64,000 nt of DNA from CAIWHR01 sp963843595 (GTDB lineage Bacteria; Pseudomonadota; Gammaproteobacteria; Burkholderiales; Casimicrobiaceae), in contig CAWJLG010000015.1 of NCBI GenBank assembly GCA_963843595.1, positions 434,001 through 498,000 on the forward strand, read 5' to 3'. A program made the translations under genes and the position numbers. Within the stretch, counting starts at the first letter, position 1. Every line of letters begins with the position of its first letter. Below are positions 9,341-21,332 of this stretch, in pieces. Below the pieces are notes generated by a model. That model was not told the origin of the DNA, searched no databases, and saw nothing but the letters and a program-made list of their open reading frames with translations.

Positions 9341-10468
9341 GCCCGGACCACACGACGAGCGCGGTCACGACGAGGTTGGCAAGGCCCAGCGGAAACATGA
9401 ACTTCCAGGCGAACCACAGCACCTGGTCGTAGCGGAATCGCGGCAGCGTCCAGCGGACCAGGATCTGGAAGCTCGACATCAGCAGCACCTTGCCGAGGAA
9501 GGTCAGCAGCTGGATCAGTACCACCCAGCCGTGCGACAGCGAAACGGTGTATCCGCCGGGGAAGGCGAATCCGCTGTCGTTCATGTACGGCAGGTTGTAG
9601 CCACCGAGGAACAGCGTGGTGAACAGCGCGGCGATGATCGCAATCTCGATGAACTCGGCGAACATGAACAGGCCCATCTTCATCGCGCTGTATTCGGTGT
9701 AGAAACCGGCAATGAGCTCGGACTCCGCTTCGGGCAGGTCGAACGGGATGCGCTTGTTCTCGGCGATCGCAGCCGCCATGAACAGCGTCGCGGCGAACGG
9801 CTGGTAGACGACGCCCCATGCGGGAAGCCAGCCCAGCACGATCCCCGACTGCTGCTGGACGATGTTCGTCAGGTCGACGGTGCCGTAGATCAGGATCAGG
9901 CCGAGGACGGTGAGCGCAAGAATCAGCTCGTAGGAGATCATCTGCGAGCCGGCACGCAGCGCACCGAGCATCGAAAACTTGTTGTACGAGGACCAGCCGG
10001 CGAGCATGGCGCCGATGATCGTCATGCCGCCGAAGGCGAAGACGATCAGGATGCCGGCGTCGAGCCGCGCGATCTGCAGCGGATACGTCCGGTCGCCGAA
10101 CCATCCGGCCAGCGACGGGAACAGTTTCGCCGGTTCGAGCAGGCCGCCGAAGGGGATGACCGCGAACACCAGCAGCACCGGCGTGAACACGACCCACGGC
10201 GCCACCGCATAGGCGTACCAGTCGTAGGTGCGCGGGCGCCAATCTTCCTTGACCAGCATCTTGAGGCCGTCCGCGAGGCCATGGAACAGGCCCAGCCAGA
10301 CGAGCTTCACCTGCGTGAAAGGGAGGCGGACGTAGGCGCGATTGGCGCCGATCCGGTCCGACATCACCGCCGCCTGCTTGCGCTCCACCCAGGTCAGGAT
10401 GGTGCCGAACGTCATCAGCACCGCCAGCGCGTAGCCGATGTAGACGAGGTAGACGACGAGGTCCTGAA

Positions 10469-10472
<4 letters not shown>
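9333..10472 (-). CDS. nuoH: NADH-quinone oxidoreductase subunit H
   Basis: Membrane subunit H, which forms much of the quinone chamber, 379 residues with eight or nine hydrophobic helices. Family landmarks include TWVERKQAAVMSDRIGANRA near residue 28, and ENKRIPFDLPEAESELIAGF with its acidic cluster. The true start is the ATG at 10472 (MIQDLVVYLV), which overlaps the nuoG stop as ATGA; a longer open frame upstream is nuoG in another frame. It is slightly longer than the typical 330-350 residues. Confidence 0.96.
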
Positions 10473-13190
<2,718 letters not shown>

Positions 13191-13192
13191 GG

Positions 13193-13657
13193 CTATTTCA
13201 GCTCCTCCAGCAGCCGGTCGAGCTTCTCGAGCGACATGTTCTCGTGGTACGCGTCGTTCACCATGACCACAGGCGCCGTGCCGCAGGATCCGAGGCACTC
13301 GACGGTGGACAGCGTGAAGCGCCCGTCGGCCGTGGTCTCGCCGACGGCGACGCCGAGCTTCTTCGCGAGGTGATCGATCAGCCGTTCGGCGCTCCGCATC
13401 GAGCAGGTCACGTTGCGGCAGCACTGGACGTGCCAGCGACCGATGGGCTTTCGGCGGAACTGCGTATAGAACGAGAGCACTTCCTCGATCTGCATCCGCG
13501 ACACGCCAAGATACTCGGCGAGGCCTTCGATGTCGCTGTCGGCGACGTAGCCCCTGTCCTCCTGGATGCGGCGCACGCAGGGCATGACGAGCGAAGACTC
13601 GAACCCGGCGGGAAACCGCGTCTTCCAGCGTTCGAATTCGGGAATGAGATGCTTCAC
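13193..13657 (-). CDS. nuoE: NADH-quinone oxidoreductase subunit E
   Basis: Thioredoxin-fold 2Fe-2S (N1a) subunit of the NADH dehydrogenase module, 154 residues. The cluster ligands are C80-x4-C85 (CRNVTC) and C121-x3-C125 (CLGSC). The N-terminal helical part, with LPxVQ-like sequence and the EVLSFYTQF region, fits the family. It starts 18 nt after the nuoD stop and ends 2 nt before nuoF. Confidence 0.95.
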   Translation of the reverse strand: MKHLIPEFERWKTRFPAGFESSLVMPCVRRIQEDRGYVADSDIEGLAEYLGVSRMQIEEVLSFYTQFRRKPIGRWHVQCCRNVTCSMRSAERLIDHLAKKLGVAVGETTADGRFTLSTVECLGSCGTAPVVMVNDAYHENMSLEKLDRLLEELK

Positions 13658-13675
13658 CTGGCGCTCACCGGTCGC

Positions 13676-14893
13676 TCATCGGTCACACTCGCCGCCGATC
13701 ATGTTCACCGAGCCGAACGTCGGCACGATGTCGGCGAGCTGATAGCCGTCGAGCATCTTGTGGACGCCGCCCATGTGGACGAAGCTCGGCGCGCGGACGT
13801 GGACCTTGTACGGCACGCCCTCGCCGACGCTGACGAGGTAGAACCCGAGCTCGCCATTGGGCGATTCGTGCGCGCTGTACACCTCGCCGGCGGGCACCTT
13901 CGGACCGTCCATGATCACCTTGAAATGATTGATCAGCGATTCGATCTCGGTGTAGACGAGCTCCTTCTCGGGCAGCACGCAGCGGCGGTCGTCGACGTTG
14001 ATCGGGCCGGCCGGGAGCATGTCGACCAGTTGCCGGATCATCCAGACCGACTCGTCCATCTCGCGCATGCGCACGTAGTAGCGGTCGTAGTTGTCGCCGT
14101 TGATGCCGACCGGCACTTCGAAATCGAGCTCGGCATACGCCAGGTAAGGCGTGTCCTTGCGCAAGTCGCGCGGCGCGCCGGTCGAGCGCAGGATCGGGCC
14201 GGTGTAGCCCCAGTCGATCGCGTCGGCGGTCGAGATCACGCCGACGTTGCGCATCCGGTCGATGAAGATCCGGTTGCGGTCGACGAGTCCGTGGACGCGG
14301 CCGACGAAGTCTTCGTACTGGTCCAGGATCTCGAGCAGCCGCTTGGTCCAGCCCTCGGGCAGGTCGCGGGCGAGGCCGCCGATCCGTCCGTAGGTGTACG
14401 TGACCCGGGCGCCGGTCAGATTCGCGAGGTGCTCGTACATGTGGTCGCGGATCATCACGAGGTACAGGAACGCTGTCATCGCGCCCAGTTCCATCAGGCC
14501 GGCCGCGACGCACGTGAGGTGGTCGACGAGACGCGAGTATTCGGACAGCAGCGTGCGCAGATAGCGGCAACGCGGCGTGATCTCGATCCCCATCAGCTTC
14601 TCGACCGCCTCGCAGTAGGCGAAGTCGTTGATCAGCGCCGAGACGTAGTTGAGGCGGTCGACGTAGGGAATCAGGTTGTGCCAGGTGTGCGACTCGCATT
14701 CCTTCTCGAAACCGCGGTGCAGGTAGCCGCAGTGGACGTCGGTGCGCAGCACCCTCTCGCCGTCGAGCTCGGCGATGATCTGCACGGTGCCGTGCGTGGC
14801 CGGGTGCGAGGGCCCGATGTTGACGATGACCGTGTCGTCGCGGTCACGGTTGTCGAACGCCGGGCGGACCGGGTTGGGAAGCCTCGATTCCAA
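13676..14893 (-). CDS. nuoD: NADH-quinone oxidoreductase subunit D
   Basis: 49-kDa-type subunit lining the quinone site. It begins near NIGPSHPATHG, the conserved His loop that binds quinone, and ends with the family tail DIVPTFGSVNMIGGECDR. No ATG lies close to the conserved start. I propose the TTG at 14893 (405 residues), 11 nt after nuoC; the frame stays open upstream through nuoC, so the exact start is uncertain. NuoC and NuoD are separate genes, not fused as in E. coli. Confidence 0.93.
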   Translation of the reverse strand: MESRLPNPVRPAFDNRDRDDTVIVNIGPSHPATHGTVQIIAELDGERVLRTDVHCGYLHRGFEKECESHTWHNLIPYVDRLNYVSALINDFAYCEAVEKLMGIEITPRCRYLRTLLSEYSRLVDHLTCVAAGLMELGAMTAFLYLVMIRDHMYEHLANLTGARVTYTYGRIGGLARDLPEGWTKRLLEILDQYEDFVGRVHGLVDRNRIFIDRMRNVGVISTADAIDWGYTGPILRSTGAPRDLRKDTPYLAYAELDFEVPVGINGDNYDRYYVRMREMDESVWMIRQLVDMLPAGPINVDDRRCVLPEKELVYTEIESLINHFKVIMDGPKVPAGEVYSAHESPNGELGFYLVSVGEGVPYKVHVRAPSFVHMGGVHKMLDGYQLADIVPTFGSVNMIGGECDR

Positions 14894-14904
14894 CGTCGTC
14901 CCCG

Positions 14905-15378
14905 TCAGCTCCGGTACGGCACGAGCGGCTGCTCGTACTGCTTCGGATAGTCCTTGCGCAACGGATGACCCTTGAATCCCTCGTAGAGCAGGATCGGGCG
15001 CAGATCGGCGTTCCCGCGGAACGCGATGCCGTACATGTCGTGGCATTCGCGTTCCATGTAGCCGGCCGAACCATACACTCCGACCAGCGAATCGACGGTC
15101 GGATCGCTTTCGGGCACGCCGGTCTTCAGGCGGACGCGAACGTGATGGCCGGTCGAGTAGAAATGCCAGACGACGTCGAAGCGGGGACTCCGGCCGGGCC
15201 AGTCGACCGCCGTCACGTCGAGGAGGAGGTCGAAGCCGAATTCGGATTTGAGTCGCCCGACGAAGGCCTTCACCGCATCGGCCGGCATCGTGAATACGAC
15301 AACGCCATGGGCGAGCGCGGTGCTGGTCGCCGCCGGGCCCAGCGTTTCCTGCAGTCGTTCGACGATGTTCGCAGGCAC
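14905..15378 (-). CDS. nuoC: NADH-quinone oxidoreductase subunit C
   Basis: 30-kDa-type peripheral-arm subunit, 157 residues. The conserved C-terminal signature is clear: YGSAGYMERECHDMYGIAF, then HPLRKDYP. The GTG at 15378 (first residues VPANIVERLQ) lies 2 nt after the nuoB stop and fits the operon's tight spacing, so I prefer it to longer starts inside nuoB. Slightly shorter than the usual 200 residues. Confidence 0.94.
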   Translation of the reverse strand: MPANIVERLQETLGPAATSTALAHGVVVFTMPADAVKAFVGRLKSEFGFDLLLDVTAVDWPGRSPRFDVVWHFYSTGHHVRVRLKTGVPESDPTVDSLVGVYGSAGYMERECHDMYGIAFRGNADLRPILLYEGFKGHPLRKDYPKQYEQPLVPYRS

Positions 15379-15380
15379 GG

Positions 15381-15923
15381 TCAGAAGTTCCGGGTGACGA
15401 TCGGGTGACGGGAGCGGGCGATCAGGTCCTGCAGCTTCATGATCCCGTCGATCACCATCTCCGGCCGCGGCGGGCAGCCGGGAACGTAGATGTCGACCGG
15501 GATGATCTTGTCGATGCCGGCGACGGCCGCGTAGTTCTGATAGAAGCCGCCGGATGTCGCGCAGACGCCGAAGGCCATGACCCACTTCGGCTCGCACATC
15601 TGGTCGTACACCGTCTTGAGGATCGGCGCCTGCTTGTGCGTCACCGTGCCCACGACCATCAGCAGGTCGGCCTGCCGGGGCGAGAAACGCGGCAATGCGG
15701 CACCGAAGCGGTCGGTATCGTAAGGCGTGGAGCTGACGGCCATGAATTCCATCGCGCAGCAGGCCGTCACGAAAGGATAGGGAAAGATCGAGAACTTGCG
15801 CGCCCAGCCGATCAGCTCGTCCTTCTTGGTCGTCAGGTACTCGAACGCCGACGACTTGCCGGCGGAGGCAGGCTGGATCGGAATCGTGGTCCGGCCCGCA
15901 GCCGGGGAGGTGGCGTTGCCCAT
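15381..15923 (-). CDS. nuoB: NADH-quinone oxidoreductase subunit B
   Basis: PSST-type subunit that holds cluster N2 at the quinone site, 180 residues. The four ligands are visible: adjacent Cys55-Cys56 (TACCAMEF), Cys121 (GVCATSGG) and Cys150 (VPGCPPRPE). The start is the ATG giving MGNATSP, 2 nt after the nuoA stop. The N-terminal 25 residues are variable and low in conservation, as usual. Confidence 0.96.
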   Translation of the reverse strand: MGNATSPAAGRTTIPIQPASAGKSSAFEYLTTKKDELIGWARKFSIFPYPFVTACCAMEFMAVSSTPYDTDRFGAALPRFSPRQADLLMVVGTVTHKQAPILKTVYDQMCEPKWVMAFGVCATSGGFYQNYAAVAGIDKIIPVDIYVPGCPPRPEMVIDGIMKLQDLIARSRHPIVTRNF

Positions 15924-15925
15924 CG

Positions 15926-16291
15926 TCACTCCGTCACGCCTTCGAGCAGCCGCGCCTTGTACACGTAGAGCAGGATCAGGACCAGCAGCGAGACGAACAG
16001 GCCGAAGGTTGCCAGCATGAAGCCCGTCACCGGTTGTGCCCCGAGCACCCAGATGAAGAGGAACACGGTTTCGAGGTCGAACAGGATGAAGACGATCGCC
16101 ACGGCGTAGTACTTGATCGGCACCGCCTTCACGTTGCGCGGGTCGACGGGGACCGCACCGCACTCGAAGGGCTCCATCTTGGCCGCGTTCGCCGCGGGCT
16201 TCGGCCCCAGGAAGCGGTTCATCAGCAGCGTCGTGAAGACGAAGCCGAGAATCGCCAGCAGGTAGAGGAGGAAGATGACGTACGGATTCAT
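15926..16291 (-). CDS. nuoA: NADH-quinone oxidoreductase subunit A
   Basis: First gene of the nuo operon: a 121-residue membrane subunit with three helices. The conserved loop MEPFECGAVPVDPRN contains the cysteine-bearing segment that moves on deactivation of complex I, and FILFDLETVFLFIW is the acidic TM2 signature. The operon promoter should lie in the 462-nt region upstream, shared divergently with comEC. Confidence 0.96.
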   Translation of the reverse strand: MNPYVIFLLYLLAILGFVFTTLLMNRFLGPKPAANAAKMEPFECGAVPVDPRNVKAVPIKYYAVAIVFILFDLETVFLFIWVLGAQPVTGFMLATFGLFVSLLVLILLYVYKARLLEGVTE

Positions 16292-16753
16292 CGCGAGCGT
16301 CGTGACCGCATTCGAGTGCCGCTGGCTAGGGCTCGCGCGGAGGGATGGGCGGCACGAGGATACGGGACGTCACGCGCCGCAACGGATTGCCGGCGGCTGG
16401 CGGGTCGTACGGTTTCCTGATCGTGCGCGAAGCCACTGGGGGGTGCCTTATTCACGCTCTTGCGGTGGCGACGTTGCCGGCCGCGGAGCGAAGTTGCGAC
16501 AAGACTAATCCGCCCCGCCCGCGACCGGTTGACGCAGATCAATTTTGCGCGAAGCGACGATCAAACTTCGGTCATTCGTCGTCGAGGGCATCGACGTTTC
16601 GTTCACGCGGTTGGAGAGTCACGGCGCGCAAGACCGCCCGGTCGATACGGTTGGCGGCCGCCGCCTCGATCGGCGATCACGTCCCGCGCGTCCCCTCGAC
16701 CGTGCGGCCGATGGTGATACGGATGGCGGCGCGGCAGGATCGACGCTTACGCC
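16292..16753. other. Divergent nuoA/comEC control region
   Basis: A 462-nt stretch without a gene I can support. It separates the divergent nuoA (-) and comEC (+) starts and should hold both promoters. It contains a lower-GC patch at about 16,495-16,580 and an FNR-like box listed separately. I looked for the tRNA-Leu often found before nuo in other betaproteobacteria and did not see a cloverleaf. A long open frame crosses the region, but its composition is typical of GC-rich shadow frames. Confidence 0.5.
16529..16542. promoter_or_regulatory. FNR/ANR-like box
   Basis: TTGACGCAGATCAA matches the FNR/CRP-family consensus TTGAT-N4-ATCAA with one mismatch in the left half. It lies 237 bp upstream of nuoA and 211 bp upstream of comEC, in a less GC-rich patch. 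Oxygen-dependent control of nuo by FNR is established in enterics; its use here is inference from the match alone. Confidence 0.35.
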
Positions 16754-19228
16754 ATGACCATGCCGATTACGGGGTTGCCCATTGCGCTGCTGGCGTTCGC
16801 CGTCGGCGCGACTTCGCTGCAGTGGATGGCCGAGCTTCCCGGAGAACACCTCGACGCGTGGCTGCTGGCCGGCACCGCCGGCGGAATGGTCGCCGCCGCG
16901 GTCACCGCCCGAATCAACACGCGGCGCGCCTCGCCTACGTCCGCCGCTGCCGCTGCAGTGCCCGGATGCATTGCCGTCGCATTGTTTGCCGCCGGCATGG
17001 AATATGCCGCGTGGCGTGGTGCTTTGCGCATGGCCGATGCATTGCCTCCGGCCTGGGAGGGAGAGGACATCGCGCTTGTCGGGGTGATCGACGACTTGCC
17101 GCAGCCGTCGCCGCGCGGCACCCGCTTCGCGTTCGCCGTCGAGAACGTGGAGACCGTCGGTGCCGTCGTGCCCACGCGGTTGTCGCTCACGTGGTATGCG
17201 CGCGAGCAGGCGAATGGTCTCGTTGCGGTTCCCGATCTTGCGGCCGGTGCGCGTTGGCGGCTGGTCGTTCGCCTGAAGCGGCCGCACGGAACCGTCAATC
17301 CCCACGGCTTCGACATCGAGGCGTGGCTGCTGCAGAACGGGCTGCGTGCGACCGGCTATGTCCGGCCCGACGCGCGCAACGAGCGCGTCGCAGCGTTTGC
17401 CGGCCGGGCAGGCGATTACGTCCAGCGACTGCGCGAATCCATCCGCAGCCGGATCCGCGCGACGCTGCCCGATGCCACGTACGCGGGGGTGATCGTCGCC
17501 CTCGCCATCGGCGAGCAGCGCGCGATCCCCGAGGTCCAGTGGCAGGTGTTCAACCGCACCGGCATTTCACATCTCATCAGCATCTCCGGGCTGCACGTGA
17601 CCGTCTTCGCCGCCCTCGTCGGCGGATCCGCCTTTGCCCTCGCGCGGCGCAGCATGCGTCTGACCACCCGGCTGCCGGCGCGCCGAATCGCGACGGTAGT
17701 CGGCCTCGCCGCTGCGGCCGGCTATGTTCTCGTCGCCGGTGCGCAGATTCCGGCGATGCGCACGCTGCTGATGCTTGCCGTCGCCGCGGCCGGCATCTGG
17801 CTCGCGCGCCCCGGCACCGCGGGACTCGTCTGGCTATGGGCGCTGGCGTTGGTGGTTGCCTGGGATCCGTGGGCCGGCCTGACGCCCGGATTCTGGCTGT
17901 CGTTCGGCGCCGTCGGTTTGCTGCTGTATGGACATTCGGGGCGGCTGACCGCAACGCAGCCGCCATCGCGTCGGCAGCGCGCGATGCGCGCGCTCGCTGT
18001 GGCGACGAGGGCGCAGGCGCTCATCACCGTCGGGCTCGTGCCGATGACGCTCGCGCTGTTCCAGCAGGTGTCGCTGGTTGCGCCGGTGGCGAACGCGCTT
18101 GCCATCCCGGTCGTGACTTTTGCCGTCGTGCCGTTCGCGCTGGCCGGAATCGTCCTGCCGGTCCCGGTCCTCTGGCAGATCGCACATGCCGTGTTCGCTG
18201 CGTTGATGGGCGTGCTGGACGCGCTGGCCGCAACGCCGGGCGCGGTGTGGGAGCAGCACGCACCGCCGCCGTGGGCGGTCGTGGTCGCGCTGTCGGGAGT
18301 GGCCTGGATCGCGGCGCCGCGCGGCGTTCCCGGGCGCTGGCTGGGTCTCGTCTGCATGCTGCCGCTCGCCGTCGCGCGCCCCGCGCCGCCGGTCGCCGGA
18401 ACGATGCGCATGATCGTGCTGGATGTGGACCAGGGCCTCGCCGTCGTCGTGAGGACGGCCACGCATGCGCTGCTCTACGACACCGGGCCGCGTTACACCG
18501 ACGACGCGGATGCCGGCGGGCGCATCGTCGCGCCATATCTGCGCGCGGAGGGCATCGGGCGCCTGGGCGGCCTCGTGGTTTCGCACCAGGACACCGATCA
18601 CAGCGGTGGAGCACGCACGCTGCTGCACACCGTGCCCGTCGACTGGCTCGCGTCCTCGCTGCCCGCCGACAACGCGCTCGTGCAGTCGGTGCGGGACCGC
18701 GGCGCTGCGATCCGTTGCGAGGCCGGGCAGCAGTGGACCTGGGACGGCATCCGTTTTTCCGTGCTGCATCCGACGCCTGCGCACTACCTCAATCCCAAGC
18801 TCGCGCCGAACGATCTTTCGTGCGTCGTGCGCATCGATTCGGCCTATGGCAGCGTGCTGCTTACCGGCGATCTGGAAGCGAGGGGCGAAATCGAACTCGT
18901 GCGCCGCGATGCGGCGGCACTCAGGGCGGACGTTCTCGTCGTTCCGCATCACGGGAGCCGCACGTCGTCGACGGCGCCGTTCGTCGCGGCCGTCGCGCCT
19001 GCGGTCGCCGTGTTCACGCCGGGTTACCGCAACCGCTTCGGCCACCCACGACCGGACGTCGTCGCCCGGTACGCCGCCGCCGGCATCGCCCACTATCGTA
19101 CCGACCACGATGGCGCGCTGTCGTTTGCGTTCGAGCCCGGCTCGCGCCTGGTTCCCGTTGCCGAGCGCGAGCGCAATCGTCGCTACTGGCGCGATGTCCC
19201 GGCTCGCGACGCGCCGGCGCTCGATTGA
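16754..19228 (+). CDS. comEC: ComEC/Rec2-type DNA-uptake channel
   Basis: Inner-membrane protein expected to carry single-stranded DNA into the cytoplasm during natural transformation, 824 residues. The order is an N-terminal membrane stretch, a DUF4131-like soluble domain (about 80-190), the competence membrane domain with ISISGLHVTVFAALVG near 275, and a C-terminal metallo-beta-lactamase domain. The latter has HQDTDHSGG near 610, a later LTGDLE, and HHGS. Full length with both domains present. No strong ribosome binding site precedes the ATG at 16754; an ATG two codons later is also possible. No other competence genes are nearby. Confidence 0.9.
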   Translation: MTMPITGLPIALLAFAVGATSLQWMAELPGEHLDAWLLAGTAGGMVAAAVTARINTRRASPTSAAAAAVPGCIAVALFAAGMEYAAWRGALRMADALPPAWEGEDIALVGVIDDLPQPSPRGTRFAFAVENVETVGAVVPTRLSLTWYAREQANGLVAVPDLAAGARWRLVVRLKRPHGTVNPHGFDIEAWLLQNGLRATGYVRPDARNERVAAFAGRAGDYVQRLRESIRSRIRATLPDATYAGVIVALAIGEQRAIPEVQWQVFNRTGISHLISISGLHVTVFAALVGGSAFALARRSMRLTTRLPARRIATVVGLAAAAGYVLVAGAQIPAMRTLLMLAVAAAGIWLARPGTAGLVWLWALALVVAWDPWAGLTPGFWLSFGAVGLLLYGHSGRLTATQPPSRRQRAMRALAVATRAQALITVGLVPMTLALFQQVSLVAPVANALAIPVVTFAVVPFALAGIVLPVPVLWQIAHAVFAALMGVLDALAATPGAVWEQHAPPPWAVVVALSGVAWIAAPRGVPGRWLGLVCMLPLAVARPAPPVAGTMRMIVLDVDQGLAVVVRTATHALLYDTGPRYTDDADAGGRIVAPYLRAEGIGRLGGLVVSHQDTDHSGGARTLLHTVPVDWLASSLPADNALVQSVRDRGAAIRCEAGQQWTWDGIRFSVLHPTPAHYLNPKLAPNDLSCVVRIDSAYGSVLLTGDLEARGEIELVRRDAAALRADVLVVPHHGSRTSSTAPFVAAVAPAVAVFTPGYRNRFGHPRPDVVARYAAAGIAHYRTDHDGALSFAFEPGSRLVPVAERERNRRYWRDVPARDAPALD

Positions 19229-19278
19229 CCCGCGGCGCACGCCACGCCTACACTCGCCGCGATGCGGAGCAGGACACG

Positions 19279-20307
19279 ATGAGGCGCCGACGCTGGCTGG
19301 CAACATTCGGTGCGTTGCTGCTGCTCGCGGCATCGGCGGCGCGGGCGCAGAGCGCCGCGCCCGAAAAGGCGCAAGCGCTCAAGCTGTCGACGGCGGTCGG
19401 TCCGGCCTTCGCCTTGGGCAAAGCCGGTGAGCGCTGGGCACGTCTCGTCGCCGAGAAGAGCGGCGGCCGGATCGCGATCGCGACGTCTCCCGGGGCGACG
19501 CTCGCGCAGCGCGATCCCGCGCGCGAGCTCGTGGCACTGCGCGACGGGGCCGCCGACCTCGCGGTGGGCTCGACGCTGGCCTGGGCGACGCAGTCGAACG
19601 AGCTCGCGGTCGTCGGACTGCCCTGGCTTGCGCCGACGGCACGACAACTCGACGCGCTGTTAAAGGATGGGCAGGTGCGCGATGCGCTTGCCGGGGCACT
19701 GGATCGCGGCGGTGTGGTGGCGCTTGCGTTCGCGCCGCTCGGACACCGCGATCTCGCCACGACCTCGCGCGAGGTGCGGGCGCCGACCGACATGGCCGGA
19801 CTGCGGATACGTGTTCCGGGATTCCCGATGCTGCAGGAGCTTTACGCGGCACTGGGTGCACGGCCGTCCACCCTGTCGTTCGTCGAGGCCCAGGCGGCAC
19901 TCAAGTCCGGAACGCTCGATGCGCAGGAGGGCACACCCGCGGCATTCGCCGCTGCGCGTCTGGATGCCTTTGGCGTCAGGCACGTCATCGTCTGGGGTGC
20001 CGTGGCCGAAGCCGCGATCTTTGCGGTGAACCGGCGCGTCTGGGACGGCTGGAGCGAGGCCGACCGCGCACTGGTCAGCGCCGCCGCGCAGGATGCCGCA
20101 CGGGAAATGGCCGCGTTCGCCGTGCAGGAGGACGAAGGCGCGCTCACCGAGCTGCGCAAGCGCGGCATGACGGTGACGTTGATGACGCAGGCCGGATACG
20201 ACGCTTTCGCCGCCGCCGCGCGCGTCGTCTACGACAAGTGGGCTGGCGTCGCCGGTGCCGACCTCGTGCGTGCGGCGGAAGCCGCGGTCAAGGGCGCGGC
20301 GCCGTGA
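19279..20307 (+). CDS. Orphan TRAP transporter solute-binding protein (DctP family)
   Basis: A 342-residue periplasmic protein with a signal peptide (residues about 1-25, ending ARAQ) and the DctP/SBP_7 fold: LPWL near the start of lobe 2, then IRVPGFPMLQELYAALGARP, which places the carboxylate-binding arginine region, and the EAQAALKSGTLDAQEG segment. No DctQ or DctM gene is adjacent; comEC is upstream and a convergent hydrolase is downstream. It may serve permeases elsewhere or have another role. The start has AGCAGGAC upstream. Confidence 0.85.
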   Translation: MRRRRWLATFGALLLLAASAARAQSAAPEKAQALKLSTAVGPAFALGKAGERWARLVAEKSGGRIAIATSPGATLAQRDPARELVALRDGAADLAVGSTLAWATQSNELAVVGLPWLAPTARQLDALLKDGQVRDALAGALDRGGVVALAFAPLGHRDLATTSREVRAPTDMAGLRIRVPGFPMLQELYAALGARPSTLSFVEAQAALKSGTLDAQEGTPAAFAAARLDAFGVRHVIVWGAVAEAAIFAVNRRVWDGWSEADRALVSAAAQDAAREMAAFAVQEDEGALTELRKRGMTVTLMTQAGYDAFAAAARVVYDKWAGVAGADLVRAAEAAVKGAAP

Positions 20308-20359
20308 GATCCGTCCCGGCGAGGGCGCCGCCGCGCCCGTCGCATGGGGACGGCCGCGC

Positions 20360-21322
20360 TCAGCCGACGAAGCGTCCGAGCCGCACTGCCGTCTCGCCCC
20401 GTTTCGGCCGCCGCGTCGGCATGATCAGCACGCAGTCGTCGTAGGGGCTCGTGACCTCGGCGTCCGCGTCGCGCGCAAGCAGTGTGCCCGCGCGGCGGAC
20501 CACGGCGAGTCCCTGCACCGGCACGGCGAACGCGAACGCATCGCTCGCGATGGTGACTGCCGCGGTCACTTCGATCACCTTCGGCGCCGGTGCCGGCGCC
20601 GGGTCGAGGTGGGCATCGAGGAATGCCGCGTCGGCCATCCCGAAGTGGCGCAGGAACCGCAAGGTAACCTGGCGGGCGACCTCGGGTGACGTGCGTTCCC
20701 AGTGCTGGCCGCACTCGACGAGCAGGGCGCTGCGCGGATCGACCGGATCGTCGAAGAAGGCGTAGTCGCGCAGCCGCTTGCCTGCCGAATGGCCGGCGTC
20801 GACGACGATGTGCTCCGGCATGCCCAGCGCCTGCGCGAGCAGCAGTCCCTTGCGCTGTCGCCCGGCCAGCGCGAGCGGCGGACATGGATCGGTCATCGAA
20901 TGCAGGTCGAGCAGATATTCCGCGGCGTCGTAGAGCGGACGCAATTCGCGCGCCCGCGCGAGGTCCGCCGTCTTCCGCGGCCCGTCGAGCACGTCGGCGG
21001 TCCACAGCCGGTTGAAATCCTCGTCGACGCAACGCGAGGCGAACGGGTCGGACGGTTCGAACGCGTGATACGCCGCGATATTCGCAAAGCACACGGTGAG
21101 GGTCCCGCGCGTCGGCCTGAAACCGGTGCCGAGCAGCCAGTCGAGTGCGATCGCACCGCAGACTTCGTTGCCGTGCGTGAGGGCCTGCAGGATCACATGC
21201 GGGCCTCCCCGCGCGGCGCCGAATGTCCAGACGTAGGGAATGCGCGCGTTGCCGGCGGCCCAGCGATCGAGGTCCGGGAAGTCGATCTCGATCGGCGGAA
21301 CGGTGTCCGCGGCGGCATCCAT
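20360..21322 (-). CDS. Succinylglutamate desuccinylase/aspartoacylase-family zinc hydrolase
   Basis: A 320-residue M14-like zinc amidohydrolase. The zinc motif is THGNE near residue 50 (His, Glu), the third ligand is in LLDLHSMTD near 143, and a catalytic glutamate sits in ALLVECGQHWE. The C-terminal third is a beta-rich lobe as in AspA/AstE relatives. The gene starts 10 nt after argE, so the two probably form an operon. It could deacylate an N-acyl amino acid; the substrate cannot be told from sequence. I would not call it astE because no ast genes are nearby. Confidence 0.78.
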   Translation of the reverse strand: MDAAADTVPPIEIDFPDLDRWAAGNARIPYVWTFGAARGGPHVILQALTHGNEVCGAIALDWLLGTGFRPTRGTLTVCFANIAAYHAFEPSDPFASRCVDEDFNRLWTADVLDGPRKTADLARARELRPLYDAAEYLLDLHSMTDPCPPLALAGRQRKGLLLAQALGMPEHIVVDAGHSAGKRLRDYAFFDDPVDPRSALLVECGQHWERTSPEVARQVTLRFLRHFGMADAAFLDAHLDPAPAPAPKVIEVTAAVTIASDAFAFAVPVQGLAVVRRAGTLLARDADAEVTSPYDDCVLIMPTRRPKRGETAVRLGRFVG

Positions 21323-21332
21323 CGCGCGGGGC

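Noticed and set aside
16292..16560. tRNA-Leu, which often precedes nuoA in betaproteobacteria
   Set aside because: No acceptor/T-arm pattern (GTTCRANNC plus matching stems) could be read on either strand.
16345..19278. A very long open frame upstream of and in frame with the orphan dctP, covering comEC
   Set aside because: It is the GC-rich shadow of comEC in another frame, rich in Arg/Ala with no domains; dctP has its own signal peptide and start at 19279.
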